The notes below the pieces were generated by a model, which was given only the letters and a program-made list of their open reading frames with translations, did not search any database and was not told the DNA's origin. From Planctomycetota bacterium (GTDB lineage Bacteria > Planctomycetota > B15-G4 > SIAN01): a stretch of 64,000 nucleotides of DNA. Location of the stretch: assembly GCA_016795285.1 (NCBI GenBank), contig JAEUIC010000023.1, positions 143,515 to 207,514 on the forward strand, written 5' to 3'. The position numbers and the translations under genes were made by a program. This document shows, in pieces, positions 1 to 8,833 of the stretch (its first letter is position 1; every line of letters starts with the position of its first letter).

Positions 1-13
1 CGCGTGGGTTGCC

Positions 14-39
14 GCCGCGGCGCCTCCGCGGGCCGCGGC
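14..39 (-). terminator. Possible GC-only hairpin after the PDZ gene
   Basis: The 8-base self-complementary block GCCGCGGC occurs at 14-21 and again at 32-39, so the two copies can pair around a 10-base loop. It lies just downstream of the stop of the minus-strand PDZ gene. There is no clear U-tract, so a terminator role is only suggested by position. Confidence 0.25.
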
Positions 40-58
40 GCCTCGGACTCTCCGACTC

Positions 59-1258
59 TCAGAGATCGAGCCGCACCCCCTTGCGCAGGACCGTCACCAC
101 GGCGTCCTCGGCGGCGCCCTTCTCCTTGCCGAGCGCCGCCTGCACGTCGGCCACGCCGCGGATCGTGCGCCCGTTCACCTCGAGGATCAGGTCGTTGCGC
201 CGCACGCCGAGCTGTTCGGCGGCGCTGCCCGCCACCACCTCGACGACGCGCAGCCCGACCCCCTCCTCGAGTTCGAGGTACTCGGCGACGGCCGGATGGA
301 GCGGCTCCACCTGCACGCCGAGGCGCGGGCCCGCGGGGACGACGGCCTCGCGCTCGACGAGTTCGCGGCCCGGGTCGAGCCGCTCGAGGCGCGGGCGGGC
401 GGTCTGCGGCCGCTCGGCGCGGGGGGCCGGCGGCAGGCGCGAGCGCGTCTGCAGCTGCATCGCCCCGAATCCTTCGAAGAGCTCGGCGTGGTCGGCGCGC
501 AGCTGCTCGAGGGAGTCGGCTTCGTAGCGCTCCTGCTTGCCGTCGCGTTCCACCTCGGCCACTGCGCGGCCGTCCGCCTCGACGCGGATCGTCACCTTCT
601 CGCGCACGCCGTCGACATCGCTGCTGCGCGACATCACGCTGCCGGGGCTGAGCTGCAACTGACCGCCGCCGCCGGCGCCCTCGCCGAAGTCGAAGCGCAG
701 GGTCGGCCCGAAGCCCTCGCCGAAGCCCTCGCCGAAGTGCTGCCCGAACTCCTGATGGAGCGACTCGAGCCGCCGCATCATCTGCTGGTGGAGCTCCTCG
801 AGCCGACCCGAGTCGAACGGCACCGGCGGCGTCCCGAGGCTGCGACGCACCGAGCGGCGCGGGCCGCCGCTCGACTCGCCGCCCGCCGCCGCGCCCTCCT
901 CCTGCGCCTCGCCCGAATCGCGCAGCCACCCGCGCGCGCCGCCCACCGAATCGAGGGCCCGGCCGCGCGCCGCGCGCTGGTCGTCGAGGCGATCGAGCAG
1001 CAGCGTCGCGTTGAAGCGCAGCTCGGGATCGTCGCTCTTCGCCGCCTTCTCCAGGTCGGCGCGCGCCGCCTCGCCGCGCTTCTCGAGCGCCTCGAAGGCC
1101 GCCTTGCGCACGTCGGCATCGGCGCTGCCGAGCTGCCGCACCTGCGCCGGAAGGTCGTCGCCCTTCGCGGCCGCCGGCTTCTCGTCGATCCAGGGCGAGG
1201 CCAGCGGCAACGCGGTCACGCCCATCAACACCAGCGCATTCGTCCAGCTCTGCTTCAT
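59..1258 (-). CDS. Exported PDZ-domain protein
   Basis: A 399-residue protein with an N-terminal signal peptide (hydrophobic stretch around residues 8-22). Residues 34-95 look HEAT-like (DVRKAAFEALEKRG, DPELRFNATLLLDRL). A long charged, low-complexity middle follows. A C-terminal PDZ domain at about 311-399 shows the carboxylate-loop-like start PRLGVQVEPL and the block GVRRNDLILEVNGRTI typical of HtrA-type PDZ domains. No protease domain is present, so it is not a DegP-type enzyme. PDZ domains bind peptide tails, and the protein probably acts as an extracytoplasmic adaptor; the partner is unknown. It lies downstream of and in the same direction as the winged-helix regulator (52-base gap), so the two could be co-transcribed. 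Confidence 0.8.
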   Translation of the reverse strand: MKQSWTNALVLMGVTALPLASPWIDEKPAAAKGDDLPAQVRQLGSADADVRKAAFEALEKRGEAARADLEKAAKSDDPELRFNATLLLDRLDDQRAARGRALDSVGGARGWLRDSGEAQEEGAAAGGESSGGPRRSVRRSLGTPPVPFDSGRLEELHQQMMRRLESLHQEFGQHFGEGFGEGFGPTLRFDFGEGAGGGGQLQLSPGSVMSRSSDVDGVREKVTIRVEADGRAVAEVERDGKQERYEADSLEQLRADHAELFEGFGAMQLQTRSRLPPAPRAERPQTARPRLERLDPGRELVEREAVVPAGPRLGVQVEPLHPAVAEYLELEEGVGLRVVEVVAGSAAEQLGVRRNDLILEVNGRTIRGVADVQAALGKEKGAAEDAVVTVLRKGVRLDL

Positions 1259-1310
1259 GTCGTGCCCTCCATCGCGCGGCGCGCCATCCCGGTCGGCGCC
1301 GCGGCAAGAG

Positions 1311-1988
1311 CTACGACGAAGAGCCAGCGCTGTTGGAGTGGCCGAGATGGCCGTTCTGCGAGGGGAATGGGGCGTCGAAGGGCGGGAAGAGCGGGGCGGC
1401 GCGAGGGGGCGGCGTCGAGGCGGGGCGGTCGGCGGAGCGGGGCGAGGTGGTGCCGTTCAGAGGGGGATTCGGCGAAGGGTCGGCGCTGGCCGCGGAACCA
1501 TTCTCGGCGCTGCCGTTCGAGGCCGCTGATTTGGGGTCGGAGGCGTCGGGGGCCACCGGCTCGCAGGCCGTCCACTCGAGGCGGTAGCCGACGCGATAGA
1601 CGGTCATCAGGTGGTGGGGCGCCGCCGGATTGTCCTCGAGCTTGCGCCGCAGCCGCGTGATGTGGGTGTCGAGCGTCCGCGAACTGCGCGCGGCGAGGTT
1701 CCAGAGCGCGCGCAGGATCTCCTCGCGCGGCACCGTGGCCGGCGCGTGCGCGGCGAGCAGGCGCAGGATCGCGACCTCGGTGCGCGTGAGCCGGCCCGAA
1801 CCGATGAGCCGCGCGTCCGGCGCCGAGGCCGGCCACGGGTCGAAGCAGCGCGCGACCAAGTCGACGCGCCGACGGCCGAGGATCAGGACGGGAGGGATGT
1901 GGGGTGTCGCCACGAGAGTGTCCTCGCGGTAGAGCCCCCGTTTCTTTGCGGTTGTCACGAAGTAGTGAGTGTCGGCAACCGCGGTCAC
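1311..1988 (-). CDS. Orphan OmpR-type winged-helix regulator
   Basis: A 225-residue protein. Residues about 38-138 form an OmpR/PhoB-type winged helix: LTRTEVAILRLLAAH, then EILRALWN, then the recognition-helix signature TLDTHITRLRRKLEDNP, and the wing VYRVGYRLEW. No CheY-like receiver precedes it; only about 37 residues do, so phosphorylation through the usual aspartate is not possible. Residues 141-225 are a Ser/Pro/Asn-rich low-complexity tail, unusual for this family. The annotated start is a GTG without a good ribosome site; an in-frame GTG at 1913 follows GAGGA at a good distance and may be the true start. It sits 26 bases after the antiporter gene, which reads the same way, so it may regulate that gene or the PDZ gene. 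Confidence 0.75.
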   Translation of the reverse strand: MTAVADTHYFVTTAKKRGLYREDTLVATPHIPPVLILGRRRVDLVARCFDPWPASAPDARLIGSGRLTRTEVAILRLLAAHAPATVPREEILRALWNLAARSSRTLDTHITRLRRKLEDNPAAPHHLMTVYRVGYRLEWTACEPVAPDASDPKSAASNGSAENGSAASADPSPNPPLNGTTSPRSADRPASTPPPRAAPLFPPFDAPFPSQNGHLGHSNSAGSSS

Positions 1989-2014
1989 AAGTCAGGTCGA
2001 GTTCGAGTCGTCGG

Positions 2015-3895
2015 TCAGTTCGCAGGCGAAGGGGGCTCGCGCCGAGGTGGTGGTGTTGCATCTCCGCCGTTGGTTGGCGGTGCACTCGATGGCCCGCTCG
2101 GCGGCGTGGCGGCGGGCACCGCTGCAACTTTCTCGGCCGCAGGCAACACCAACGAGAATCCGGTCCGCACCGCGATCTCCGAGCGGATCGAGGCGACCTC
2201 CGCCTCCAGCAGCGCCGGCGCGGCGTGCAGCTGCTTCAGCAGCAGGTGGGCGAGCTCGACGGCGACCTCCGCCTCCTCGTAGGCGATCGAGTCGGCGCCG
2301 ACCCGCTCGAGCGTCCCCTTCTCCTCGAGGTAGCGCGCGCGCACCACGATGTTGAGCCGCGGCTTCACGGCGCGCGCGGTCGCGACGATGGCGACCCGGC
2401 TCGCGGCGTCGGGCAGCGTCACCACCAGCCACTTCGCCTCCTCGATCTGCGCCGCGCGCAGGACGTCGCGCTGCGCCGCATCGCCGAAGACGGCCGCGCG
2501 CCCGAGCGAGCGCAGCCGCTCGACGGTGGCGTGGTTGTAGTCGATCACGACGACGCGCAGCCCCATCCGCAGCAGGATGCGGCAGAGCGTGCGGCCGACC
2601 GGCCCGTAGCCGACCACGATGGCGAGCGCTGGCGGCGCGGCCGGGGCGGCCGGCGGGGCGACCGCCTCGCGCCGCGCGCGGCGGACGGCGACGCGCTTCT
2701 CGTCGGCGCCGCTCTTCCAGTGCGCGAACCAGCGGCCGAAGCGGATCGACCACGCCACTTGCAGCGGCGCCGGCAGCATCGAGACGACCACCAGCGGCAC
2801 CAGCAGCGCCTGCGTCTCCGCCGAGAAGAGCGCGCGCCCGCCCGCCGACGAGGCCAGCACGAAGGCGAACTCGCTGATGGGCGCCAGCGCGAGGCCGGTG
2901 CCCGCCGCGCTGCTCCACGGCCGTCCGAGTGCGCGCAACGTGAGCGCCGCCGCTGCCGTCTTCACCACCACCACCACCACCGTCGCCGCCAACAGGAGCG
3001 GCCAGTGGCGCGCGACGGCCGCGAGGTCGACCAGCATCCCGATCGACACGAAGAAGAGGCCGAGCGTGAGCCGCTTGATGGTGGCGAGGTCGGCGCGGAT
3101 CTGCGGTTCGAGCGGCGTGTCGGCGAAGACCATGCCGGCGAGGAAGGCGCCGAGCGCGAGGCTCGCGCCGAGCTGGTTCGCGAGCGCCGCGACCACGAAG
3201 CAGGCGGCGAGGCTCGCCAGCGCGAACGCCTCGGAGTGGGCCGCCAGCGCGATCTTCTGGAAGAGGCGCGGCAGGGCGAAGCGCGCCAGCGCGAAGACGA
3301 CCGGCAGCCCCAAGAGGTAGAGCAGCTGCCACGAACTCGCGCCGCCGTGCGCGCTGGCGCCGCCGCCCTCGCCGCCGAGGGTGCCCGGCCCGAAGAGCAC
3401 CGCCGACAGCGCCAGCACCGCCATCGCCGCGAGGTCCTGGCCGATCGACAGCGCGACGCACTCGATGGCGACGTGGGAGTCGGCCTCGCGCCGCTCCTCG
3501 AACACCTGCATGGCGATGGTGGTCGACGAGACGGCGAGGCAGAAGCCGAGCGCGAGCCCCTCGACCCAGCCGATGCCGAGCAGTCGCGCCAGCGCCGCCA
3601 GCGGCAGCGTCGTCGCCAGGAGCTGCGCTGCGGCGCCGAGCGTGGCGAGCCGCGCCATCCGCTTCAGCCGGCGCACGTCGAACTCGAGCCCGATGAAGAA
3701 GAGCAGCAGCACGACGCCGACGTCAGCGAGCTGCGTGACGACGGCGCCCGACGGCACGCGATCGAACGCGTAGGGACCGGCCGCGACGCCGAGCAGCAGG
3801 TAGGCGACGATCGAGCTCTGGCCGAGGCGATGGAGCAGCCAGACCAGCAAGGCGGCGGCGGCCAGCACCAACGCGGCGTTGTCGAAAGGAGTCAT
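2015..3895 (-). CDS. Kef/CPA2-type cation:proton antiporter with RCK domain
   Basis: A 626-residue integral membrane protein. Residues 1 to about 390 contain a dozen or so hydrophobic helices of the Na+/H+ exchanger (CPA2) type, including the conserved GVVLLLFFIGLEFD segment and the SSTTIAMQVFEE region typical of KefB/KefC. Residues from about 423 form a TrkA-N/RCK Rossmann domain (VVGYGPVGRTLCRILL, then VVIDYN and FGDAAQRDVL). The family exports K+ in exchange for H+, gated by nucleotide or glutathione ligands; which ligand applies here cannot be read. The C-terminal 40 residues are Pro-rich and disordered. It is divergent from the peptidase-like gene at 3983 (87-base gap). Confidence 0.88.
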   Translation of the reverse strand: MTPFDNAALVLAAAALLVWLLHRLGQSSIVAYLLLGVAAGPYAFDRVPSGAVVTQLADVGVVLLLFFIGLEFDVRRLKRMARLATLGAAAQLLATTLPLAALARLLGIGWVEGLALGFCLAVSSTTIAMQVFEERREADSHVAIECVALSIGQDLAAMAVLALSAVLFGPGTLGGEGGGASAHGGASSWQLLYLLGLPVVFALARFALPRLFQKIALAAHSEAFALASLAACFVVAALANQLGASLALGAFLAGMVFADTPLEPQIRADLATIKRLTLGLFFVSIGMLVDLAAVARHWPLLLAATVVVVVVKTAAAALTLRALGRPWSSAAGTGLALAPISEFAFVLASSAGGRALFSAETQALLVPLVVVSMLPAPLQVAWSIRFGRWFAHWKSGADEKRVAVRRARREAVAPPAAPAAPPALAIVVGYGPVGRTLCRILLRMGLRVVVIDYNHATVERLRSLGRAAVFGDAAQRDVLRAAQIEEAKWLVVTLPDAASRVAIVATARAVKPRLNIVVRARYLEEKGTLERVGADSIAYEEAEVAVELAHLLLKQLHAAPALLEAEVASIRSEIAVRTGFSLVLPAAEKVAAVPAATPPSGPSSAPPTNGGDATPPPRREPPSPAN

Positions 3896-3982
3896 GCGGT
3901 CGATGATCGCGGCGTGGGGGGAGGGCGCCGCAGCGACGCGGTCGGCCCGAGCAGGACCGGGAACCTAGCAAGGAAGACGACG

Positions 3983-4765
3983 ATGCGCCCGACTCGATTC
4001 GTGCTGGGGCTGGCGGCGGCGCTGGCGGGGTTGGCGTGGACCGCCGGTGCGGTCGCGCGGTCGAGCGATGACCCGAAGCCCAGCCACACCACCCGCTCGA
4101 AGGGGGTGAAACAGCGTTACGTGACGAAGACGTTCCACGGCTTCACCGTCCATGTCGACGAGCGGCTGCTCGCCGCGCAGCGCGAGGTGGGCGACGCCGC
4201 GCTCGGCGAGCTCGAACGCCAGCTCGCGCAGATCGAGCGCAAGGTGCGCGCGGAGCCGCTCGCCGAGCTGCGCACCATCGCGATCTGGCTCGGCGTCGAC
4301 GACCCGGTGGCGCCGTGCGCCTGCTACCACCCGTCGCCCGAGTGGCTGCGCCAGAACGACTTCGATCCGCAGAAGGCGAAGGCGGTCGAGATCGCCAACG
4401 CGGCCAACTTCGTGAGCTGGACGCGCGAGCAGCCGTGGATGGTGCTGCACGAGCTGGCGCACGGCTTCGACGATCGGCGCTTGCAGGCAGGCGACGGGCC
4501 CGGCTCGCAGGGGGCGCGTCTCGAGGAGCTCTTCACGGCGGCGAAGGCGGCGGGCCACTACGACGAGGTGCTGCACTGGAACGGCGAGCCGACCCGCCAC
4601 TACGCGATGAACACCTCGGACGAGTACTTCGCCGAGGCGAGCGAGGCGTGGTTCGGCTGCAACGACTTCTTCCCCTTCGTGCAGGCCGAGCTGCTGCGCC
4701 ACGACCCGGCGCTGGCCGCCTTCCTGCGCGAGGTGTGGGGCGAGCCGCTCACGTCGCGCGGCTGA
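3983..4765 (+). CDS. Exported zinc metallopeptidase-like protein (anthrax lethal factor-like fold)
   Basis: A 260-residue protein with a signal peptide (residues 1 to about 26). The motif HELAH at 156-160 supplies the HExxH zinc site, and YFAEASEAWFG at about 215-225 places a downstream glutamate as in the ATLF/M34-type gluzincins. The spacing of about 60 residues between the two motifs and the Tyr-x-x-Glu pattern fit that group. Upstream CACYHPSPEWL may form a disulphide or help bind a ligand. All the visible catalytic residues are present, so it is probably an active extracytoplasmic peptidase; the substrate is unknown. The start was chosen because it yields a clean signal peptide; the reading frame is open much further upstream across the antisense antiporter gene. 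Confidence 0.72.
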   Translation: MRPTRFVLGLAAALAGLAWTAGAVARSSDDPKPSHTTRSKGVKQRYVTKTFHGFTVHVDERLLAAQREVGDAALGELERQLAQIERKVRAEPLAELRTIAIWLGVDDPVAPCACYHPSPEWLRQNDFDPQKAKAVEIANAANFVSWTREQPWMVLHELAHGFDDRRLQAGDGPGSQGARLEELFTAAKAAGHYDEVLHWNGEPTRHYAMNTSDEYFAEASEAWFGCNDFFPFVQAELLRHDPALAAFLREVWGEPLTSRG

Positions 4766-4865
4766 GCGGGGCGGGGCGCGGGCGGACCGCCGGCGCCGAG
4801 GCGGACGCCCGGTCGCACGTCCAGCCTTCCTCCGTTCTTCATCGGGTGCCGCTACGTTCGCTGCC

Positions 4866-5291
4866 ATGGACACCCCTCGCGAGCCGTTGCGCCTCCTCTT
4901 CGTCTGCGTCGAGAACAGCAACCGCAGCCAGATGGCGGAGGCGTTCGCGCGCCTCCATGCGCGGGAGATGGGGCTCGCCGTCGAGGCGGTCTCGGCCGGC
5001 TCGCGGCCGTCGGGCGTGGTGAATCCGAAGGCGATCGCCTCGATGGCGGAGCTCGGCTACGACCTCGCCGCCCACCGCTCGAAGGCGCTGAAGGAGGTCG
5101 AGGCGCAGCCGTTCGACGCCGCCGTGACGATGGGTTGCGGCGACGCCTGCCCGCTGGTGAAGGCGCGCCGCCGCTTCGACTGGCAGATCCCCGACCCGAA
5201 GCACCTCGAGCCCGCCGACTTCCGCAAGGTGCGCGACCTGGTGAGCCGCCAGGTGCGCGCGCTGCTCGAGGAGCTCGCGCCGCGCGGGTGA
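4866..5291 (+). CDS. Arsenate reductase / low-molecular-weight protein tyrosine phosphatase family
   Basis: A 141-residue cytosolic enzyme. The phosphate loop CVENSNRSQ (Cys14, Arg20, CX5R) is at the N terminus, and IPDP at 108-111 supplies the general-acid aspartate. The motif VTMGCGDACP contains Cys91 and Cys95, the pair expected for the thioredoxin-coupled ArsC branch rather than for a plain tyrosine phosphatase. The likely reaction is reduction of arsenate to arsenite with electrons from thioredoxin. There is no ArsR, ArsB or Acr3 gene nearby, so it is not part of an obvious ars operon, and a phosphatase role cannot be excluded. Confidence 0.82.
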   Translation: MDTPREPLRLLFVCVENSNRSQMAEAFARLHAREMGLAVEAVSAGSRPSGVVNPKAIASMAELGYDLAAHRSKALKEVEAQPFDAAVTMGCGDACPLVKARRRFDWQIPDPKHLEPADFRKVRDLVSRQVRALLEELAPRG

Positions 5292-5336
5292 GCGAGCGGC
5301 TCCACCTCGCCGCCCGCTGCTGCCGATCGAGGCGGC

Positions 5337-5837
5337 ATGTGGAACAAGCAGCTCCCGACTCGGATCGGACTGTGGGTCGTCGTGGCGCTGGCGCTGCCGC
5401 TGCTCGGCGCGCTGGTGATCCCGCGCTTCCCGCCCGGCAAGCCGCCCGAGGAGACGGTGATCGCCACGCTGCGGGTCCTGGCGAAGGAGCAGTCGATGGC
5501 GCGTCCGGTGTCGACGCCCGCGCCGACCGCAGAGACGACGCCATCGCCCTCGATCGAGGTGCCGGACGGCTCGCGCTACGCCTACCGCCTCCAGCGCACG
5601 GCGACCGGGCTGCGCGTCCATGCCTGGCCGCTCACTTTCGACTCGAGTGCGCCCTACCTCTTCTTCCTCGACGAGGACGGCTCGATCTGGACCGGCCGCA
5701 ACCCGTCGGGCAGCCACGTCGGCCTCGACCGTCCGCCGGAGCTCGACGCCGGCGTCGCCGCCACCGACGCGCCGCACGAGTCGCTGTCGGGCCGCAGCCG
5801 CGAGGATCGCTACGGCCGGAGGTGGCTGCGCGAGTAG
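5337..5837 (+). CDS. Small membrane-anchored protein of unknown function
   Basis: A 166-residue protein with one N-terminal membrane helix (about residues 10-28, followed by PRFPPGKPPEE), a Pro/Thr-rich linker and a soluble domain with RYAYRL and YLFFLDEDGSIWTG. The anchor-plus-domain layout recalls pseudopilin-like proteins, but no prepilin cleavage motif is evident. It starts 45 bases after the ArsC-like gene, with GAGG before the ATG, and converges on the kinase gene with a 16-base gap. I do not recognise the family. Confidence 0.6.
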   Translation: MWNKQLPTRIGLWVVVALALPLLGALVIPRFPPGKPPEETVIATLRVLAKEQSMARPVSTPAPTAETTPSPSIEVPDGSRYAYRLQRTATGLRVHAWPLTFDSSAPYLFFLDEDGSIWTGRNPSGSHVGLDRPPELDAGVAATDAPHESLSGRSREDRYGRRWLRE

Positions 5838-5853
5838 CCGAAGCGCGCCGCGC

Positions 5854-8829
5854 TCAGCCCCGCCGCCGCCGCATCACCAGCCGGAAGCCGAGCCCGCTCT
5901 CGCCGATGTTGACGGCGCCGAAGTTCGAGCGCGACGCGCAGTGGAAGACGTTGTCCTCGTTCAGCCCCCACGACGCGCCGCGCAGCCGGAACGAGCCGTC
6001 GGCCTCGCGCGCGAGCTCGCGGTTGCTGCCGGCGAGGTCGAGGACGCCGAAGACCGAACGGTCGATCGGGAAGAGGCCGCCCGGCTCCTCGGTCGGCGCG
6101 CCGCTGTCGCTCAACGGCGCCGCCAGCGCGTTCTTCGCGAAGGTCCAGTCGAAGCCGTCGCCCCACGGGAAGCGGCGGCCGTCGGCGCCGCGCGCCGCGC
6201 GCTCCCACTCCTCGGCGGTCGGCAGGTCGCACTCGTACTCGGGGTCGCCGATCTGCTCGGTGCGCCACGCGGCGTAGGCGGCGATCTGCTCCAGCGACAG
6301 GCCCCACATCGGCTCGGCGAAGGTGTAGGCGGCGCCGAACGGCTCGAAGGCGCCGCGATCGAAGCTCGCTTCGCCATCCTGCCAGCGCCAGCGCAGCTTG
6401 CCGTCGCGGTCGGTCGGGATCAGCCGCTGCGCCGCCTGCGGATCGTCGTGGTAGCGCGCGGTGGCGAACTCGAGGTAGGCGCCCTTGGTCGCCTCGAGCT
6501 CCTCGATGAAGAAGGTCGGCAGCGTCACCTCGCGGCCGAAGGTGGCGCCGGCCGCCTCGCGATCGCCGCCGATCCAGCTCGGGCCGCCGTGGACCACCAC
6601 GAAGCCGTCGGGCACCTGCGAGCGCTCGGGCAGCTCGACGGCCAGCGCCTGAGCGCGCCCCTCGCTGATCCAGACCGGGAGGCGCACCGTCGCGTGGTCG
6701 TCGCACTCGACCAGCAGCAGGTAGCTGCCGACCGGCAGGCGCAGCTCGAGCGCGCCATCGTGCGGCAGCTCCGGCGCGAGGTCGCGACGCAGCTCGAACG
6801 GGTCGCGCACGAACGGCGTCGCTTCGAGTCCCGTCAGCGCGCGCGCCGGGATCTCGACATCCTCCGCGACGCCGTCGCGCACGCGGCGCACGCGATGGCG
6901 ATGGGCGGCGCCGACGTGGCCGATCTCGACCGCGATGGCGGCGAGGTTCTGCGGGTTCAGGCTGCAGAAGCGGGTGATGCGATCGCCGGCGCGCAGCGCG
7001 TCGGTGGTGCCGCTCACCGCCGCGACGTCGAGGCCGCACCACGGGCCGACGGCGGCGTCGACGGCTGGCGCGCCCGCGCTCGGCACGCCGTCGGCGCTGC
7101 ACGGCCGCGGCAGGAGCAGCGGGCCGGCGCGCTCGTAGCGGAAGAGCCGCAGCGTCGCTTCCGGCGGCGAGAGCGCGAGCTCGAGCGTGCCGTGCAGCGC
7201 GCCCTGGAACCGCTCGATCAGGCCGCGGAAGCGGTCCATGCGCGCCTGCTCGCGGTTCTGCTCGGCGCCGCGGTAGCCGAGCGAGAGGAGCGCCGCGTAT
7301 TCGTCGCGCGCGGCGGGATCGTCGGGCAGGAGCTGCATCGCGCGCAGCAGCGCGAAGGTCGTCTCGTCGAGCAGCCGGTCGCGCTCGGTGGCCAGCGCAT
7401 CGCGCGCCGCATCGAGCTCGAGCAGCCGCCCCTTCTCGCTCGGCCCGCGCCACGGCTCGAGCGCGAGCTCGGCGGTGGCGCGCTCCGCGGCGAGCCGGCG
7501 CAGTTCGCCCTCCGCCTCGGCGATCCGCTCGCGCGCGGCGCGGCTCTGCCCGAGCGTCGCCGCCACCTCGTCGCGCGCGCGGCGGCGCTGCTGCTCCGCG
7601 TCGCGCGCCCGCTGCAGCGGCACCGCGAGCAGCGCGCCGACCACCGCCAGCAGCGCCAGCGCCAGCGCTGTCGCGACGACCGGGTTGCGCTGCATGCGGC
7701 GCAGCAGCCGTCCGCCCGCGCCGATCGGCCGCGCCACCACCGGCTGGAAGTCGACGAAGCGCTGCAGGTCGTCGGCGAACGCGGCCGCGCTGGCGTAGCG
7801 CCGCTCGGGCCGCTTCTCCAGCGCCTTCAGCAGCACGTTCTCGAGGTCGCGCGGCACGCGCGGATCGGCGCGGCGCGGCGAGCGCGGCTCGGTCATGAGG
7901 ATGGCGCGGTAGATCGACTCGCGGTCGTCGCCGCGGAAGAGCGGCTCGAGCGTGACGATCTCGTAGAGCGTCGCGCCCAGCGAGTAGACGTCGCTGCGCT
8001 CGTCGACGCGCTCCTTGTCGCCGAGCACCTGCTCCGGGCTCATGTAGCGCGGCGTGCCGACCGGCGACTCGCTCTGCAGCGTGCCGCTGCCGTCGCTGCT
8101 GCGCGCGAGGCCGAAGTCGAGCAGCCGCAACCGCTCGCCGCCCCCCTCGACGCGCTCGAGGAAGAGGTTGCTCGGCTTCAGGTCGCGGTGGAGGACGCCG
8201 GCCGCGTGGGCGACCGCCAGCGCGCGCGCCGCCTCGGCGAAGCGGCCGATCCACGTGGCGAGCGTGCGACCGTCAGCCAGCGGCGCCCGCGACGGATCGC
8301 GCCGCCACTTCATCACGAGGCGGTCGAGCGACGCGCCTTCGAGCAGCGGCATCGCGTACCACGGCACGCCTTCCTGCTGGCCCGCCTGCAGCACCTCGAC
8401 GAGGTTCGGGTGGTTCAGCTTCGCGGTCAGCGCGACCTCGCGCAGGAAGCGGGCGTGCGCCTGGTGGCCGGCCGCGCCGGGCGGCAGCACCTTGAGCGCG
8501 ACGCGTCGGCGCGGGCTCTTCTGCTCGGCGGCGTAGACGATCCCCATGCCGCCGCGGCCCAGCACCGCGAGCAGGCGGAACTCGCCGAAGTCGCGCGGCA
8601 GGTCGCGCTCGAGCGCGGCGGCGGCTGCGGCGGTGGCAGCGGCAGCGCCGGCCGCGCCGCTCGCGCTGCCGCTGCCGTCGGCGCTGGCCTCGAGGTCCTC
8701 GAGGCAGCGGCGCAACGGCGCGGCGATCGAGGGATGGCGCGCCACGTAGTCGTCGAGCGGCGGCGCGCTGCCGCTGCGCTTCAGTTCGAGCCAGGAGGCG
8801 ATCGCGTCGCCGATCGCGCTCTCGTCCAT
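5854..8829 (-). CDS. Transmembrane Ser/Thr protein kinase with C-terminal SUMF1 domain
   Basis: A 991-residue Hanks-type kinase. Its catalytic domain is at about 83-355: glycine loop GRGGMGIVYA, ATP lysine in VALKVLP (about Lys113), catalytic HRDLKPSN (214-221), DFG at 238-240 and GTPRYMSPEQ. A membrane helix at about 383-403 is followed by a coiled coil (ARDAEQQRRRARDEV), an Ala/Arg-rich extracytoplasmic region and a SUMF1/FGE-sulfatase-type domain at about 739-987 (PTAEEWERAARG, FPWGDGFDW, LRGASWG). The usual GNVWEW motif reads GSNRELARE, so the SUMF1 domain probably serves as a binding or sensor module, not as a formylglycine generator. The gene begins 4 bases after the ECF sigma gene, indicating one transcription unit. 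Confidence 0.9.
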   Translation of the reverse strand: MDESAIGDAIASWLELKRSGSAPPLDDYVARHPSIAAPLRRCLEDLEASADGSGSASGAAGAAAATAAAAAALERDLPRDFGEFRLLAVLGRGGMGIVYAAEQKSPRRRVALKVLPPGAAGHQAHARFLREVALTAKLNHPNLVEVLQAGQQEGVPWYAMPLLEGASLDRLVMKWRRDPSRAPLADGRTLATWIGRFAEAARALAVAHAAGVLHRDLKPSNLFLERVEGGGERLRLLDFGLARSSDGSGTLQSESPVGTPRYMSPEQVLGDKERVDERSDVYSLGATLYEIVTLEPLFRGDDRESIYRAILMTEPRSPRRADPRVPRDLENVLLKALEKRPERRYASAAAFADDLQRFVDFQPVVARPIGAGGRLLRRMQRNPVVATALALALLAVVGALLAVPLQRARDAEQQRRRARDEVAATLGQSRAARERIAEAEGELRRLAAERATAELALEPWRGPSEKGRLLELDAARDALATERDRLLDETTFALLRAMQLLPDDPAARDEYAALLSLGYRGAEQNREQARMDRFRGLIERFQGALHGTLELALSPPEATLRLFRYERAGPLLLPRPCSADGVPSAGAPAVDAAVGPWCGLDVAAVSGTTDALRAGDRITRFCSLNPQNLAAIAVEIGHVGAAHRHRVRRVRDGVAEDVEIPARALTGLEATPFVRDPFELRRDLAPELPHDGALELRLPVGSYLLLVECDDHATVRLPVWISEGRAQALAVELPERSQVPDGFVVVHGGPSWIGGDREAAGATFGREVTLPTFFIEELEATKGAYLEFATARYHDDPQAAQRLIPTDRDGKLRWRWQDGEASFDRGAFEPFGAAYTFAEPMWGLSLEQIAAYAAWRTEQIGDPEYECDLPTAEEWERAARGADGRRFPWGDGFDWTFAKNALAAPLSDSGAPTEEPGGLFPIDRSVFGVLDLAGSNRELAREADGSFRLRGASWGLNEDNVFHCASRSNFGAVNIGESGLGFRLVMRRRRG

Positions 8830-8833
8830 CGCG

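Noticed and set aside
4866..5291. Part of an arsenic resistance operon
   Set aside because: No arsR, arsB, acr3 or arsA-like gene is found within several kilobases on either side.
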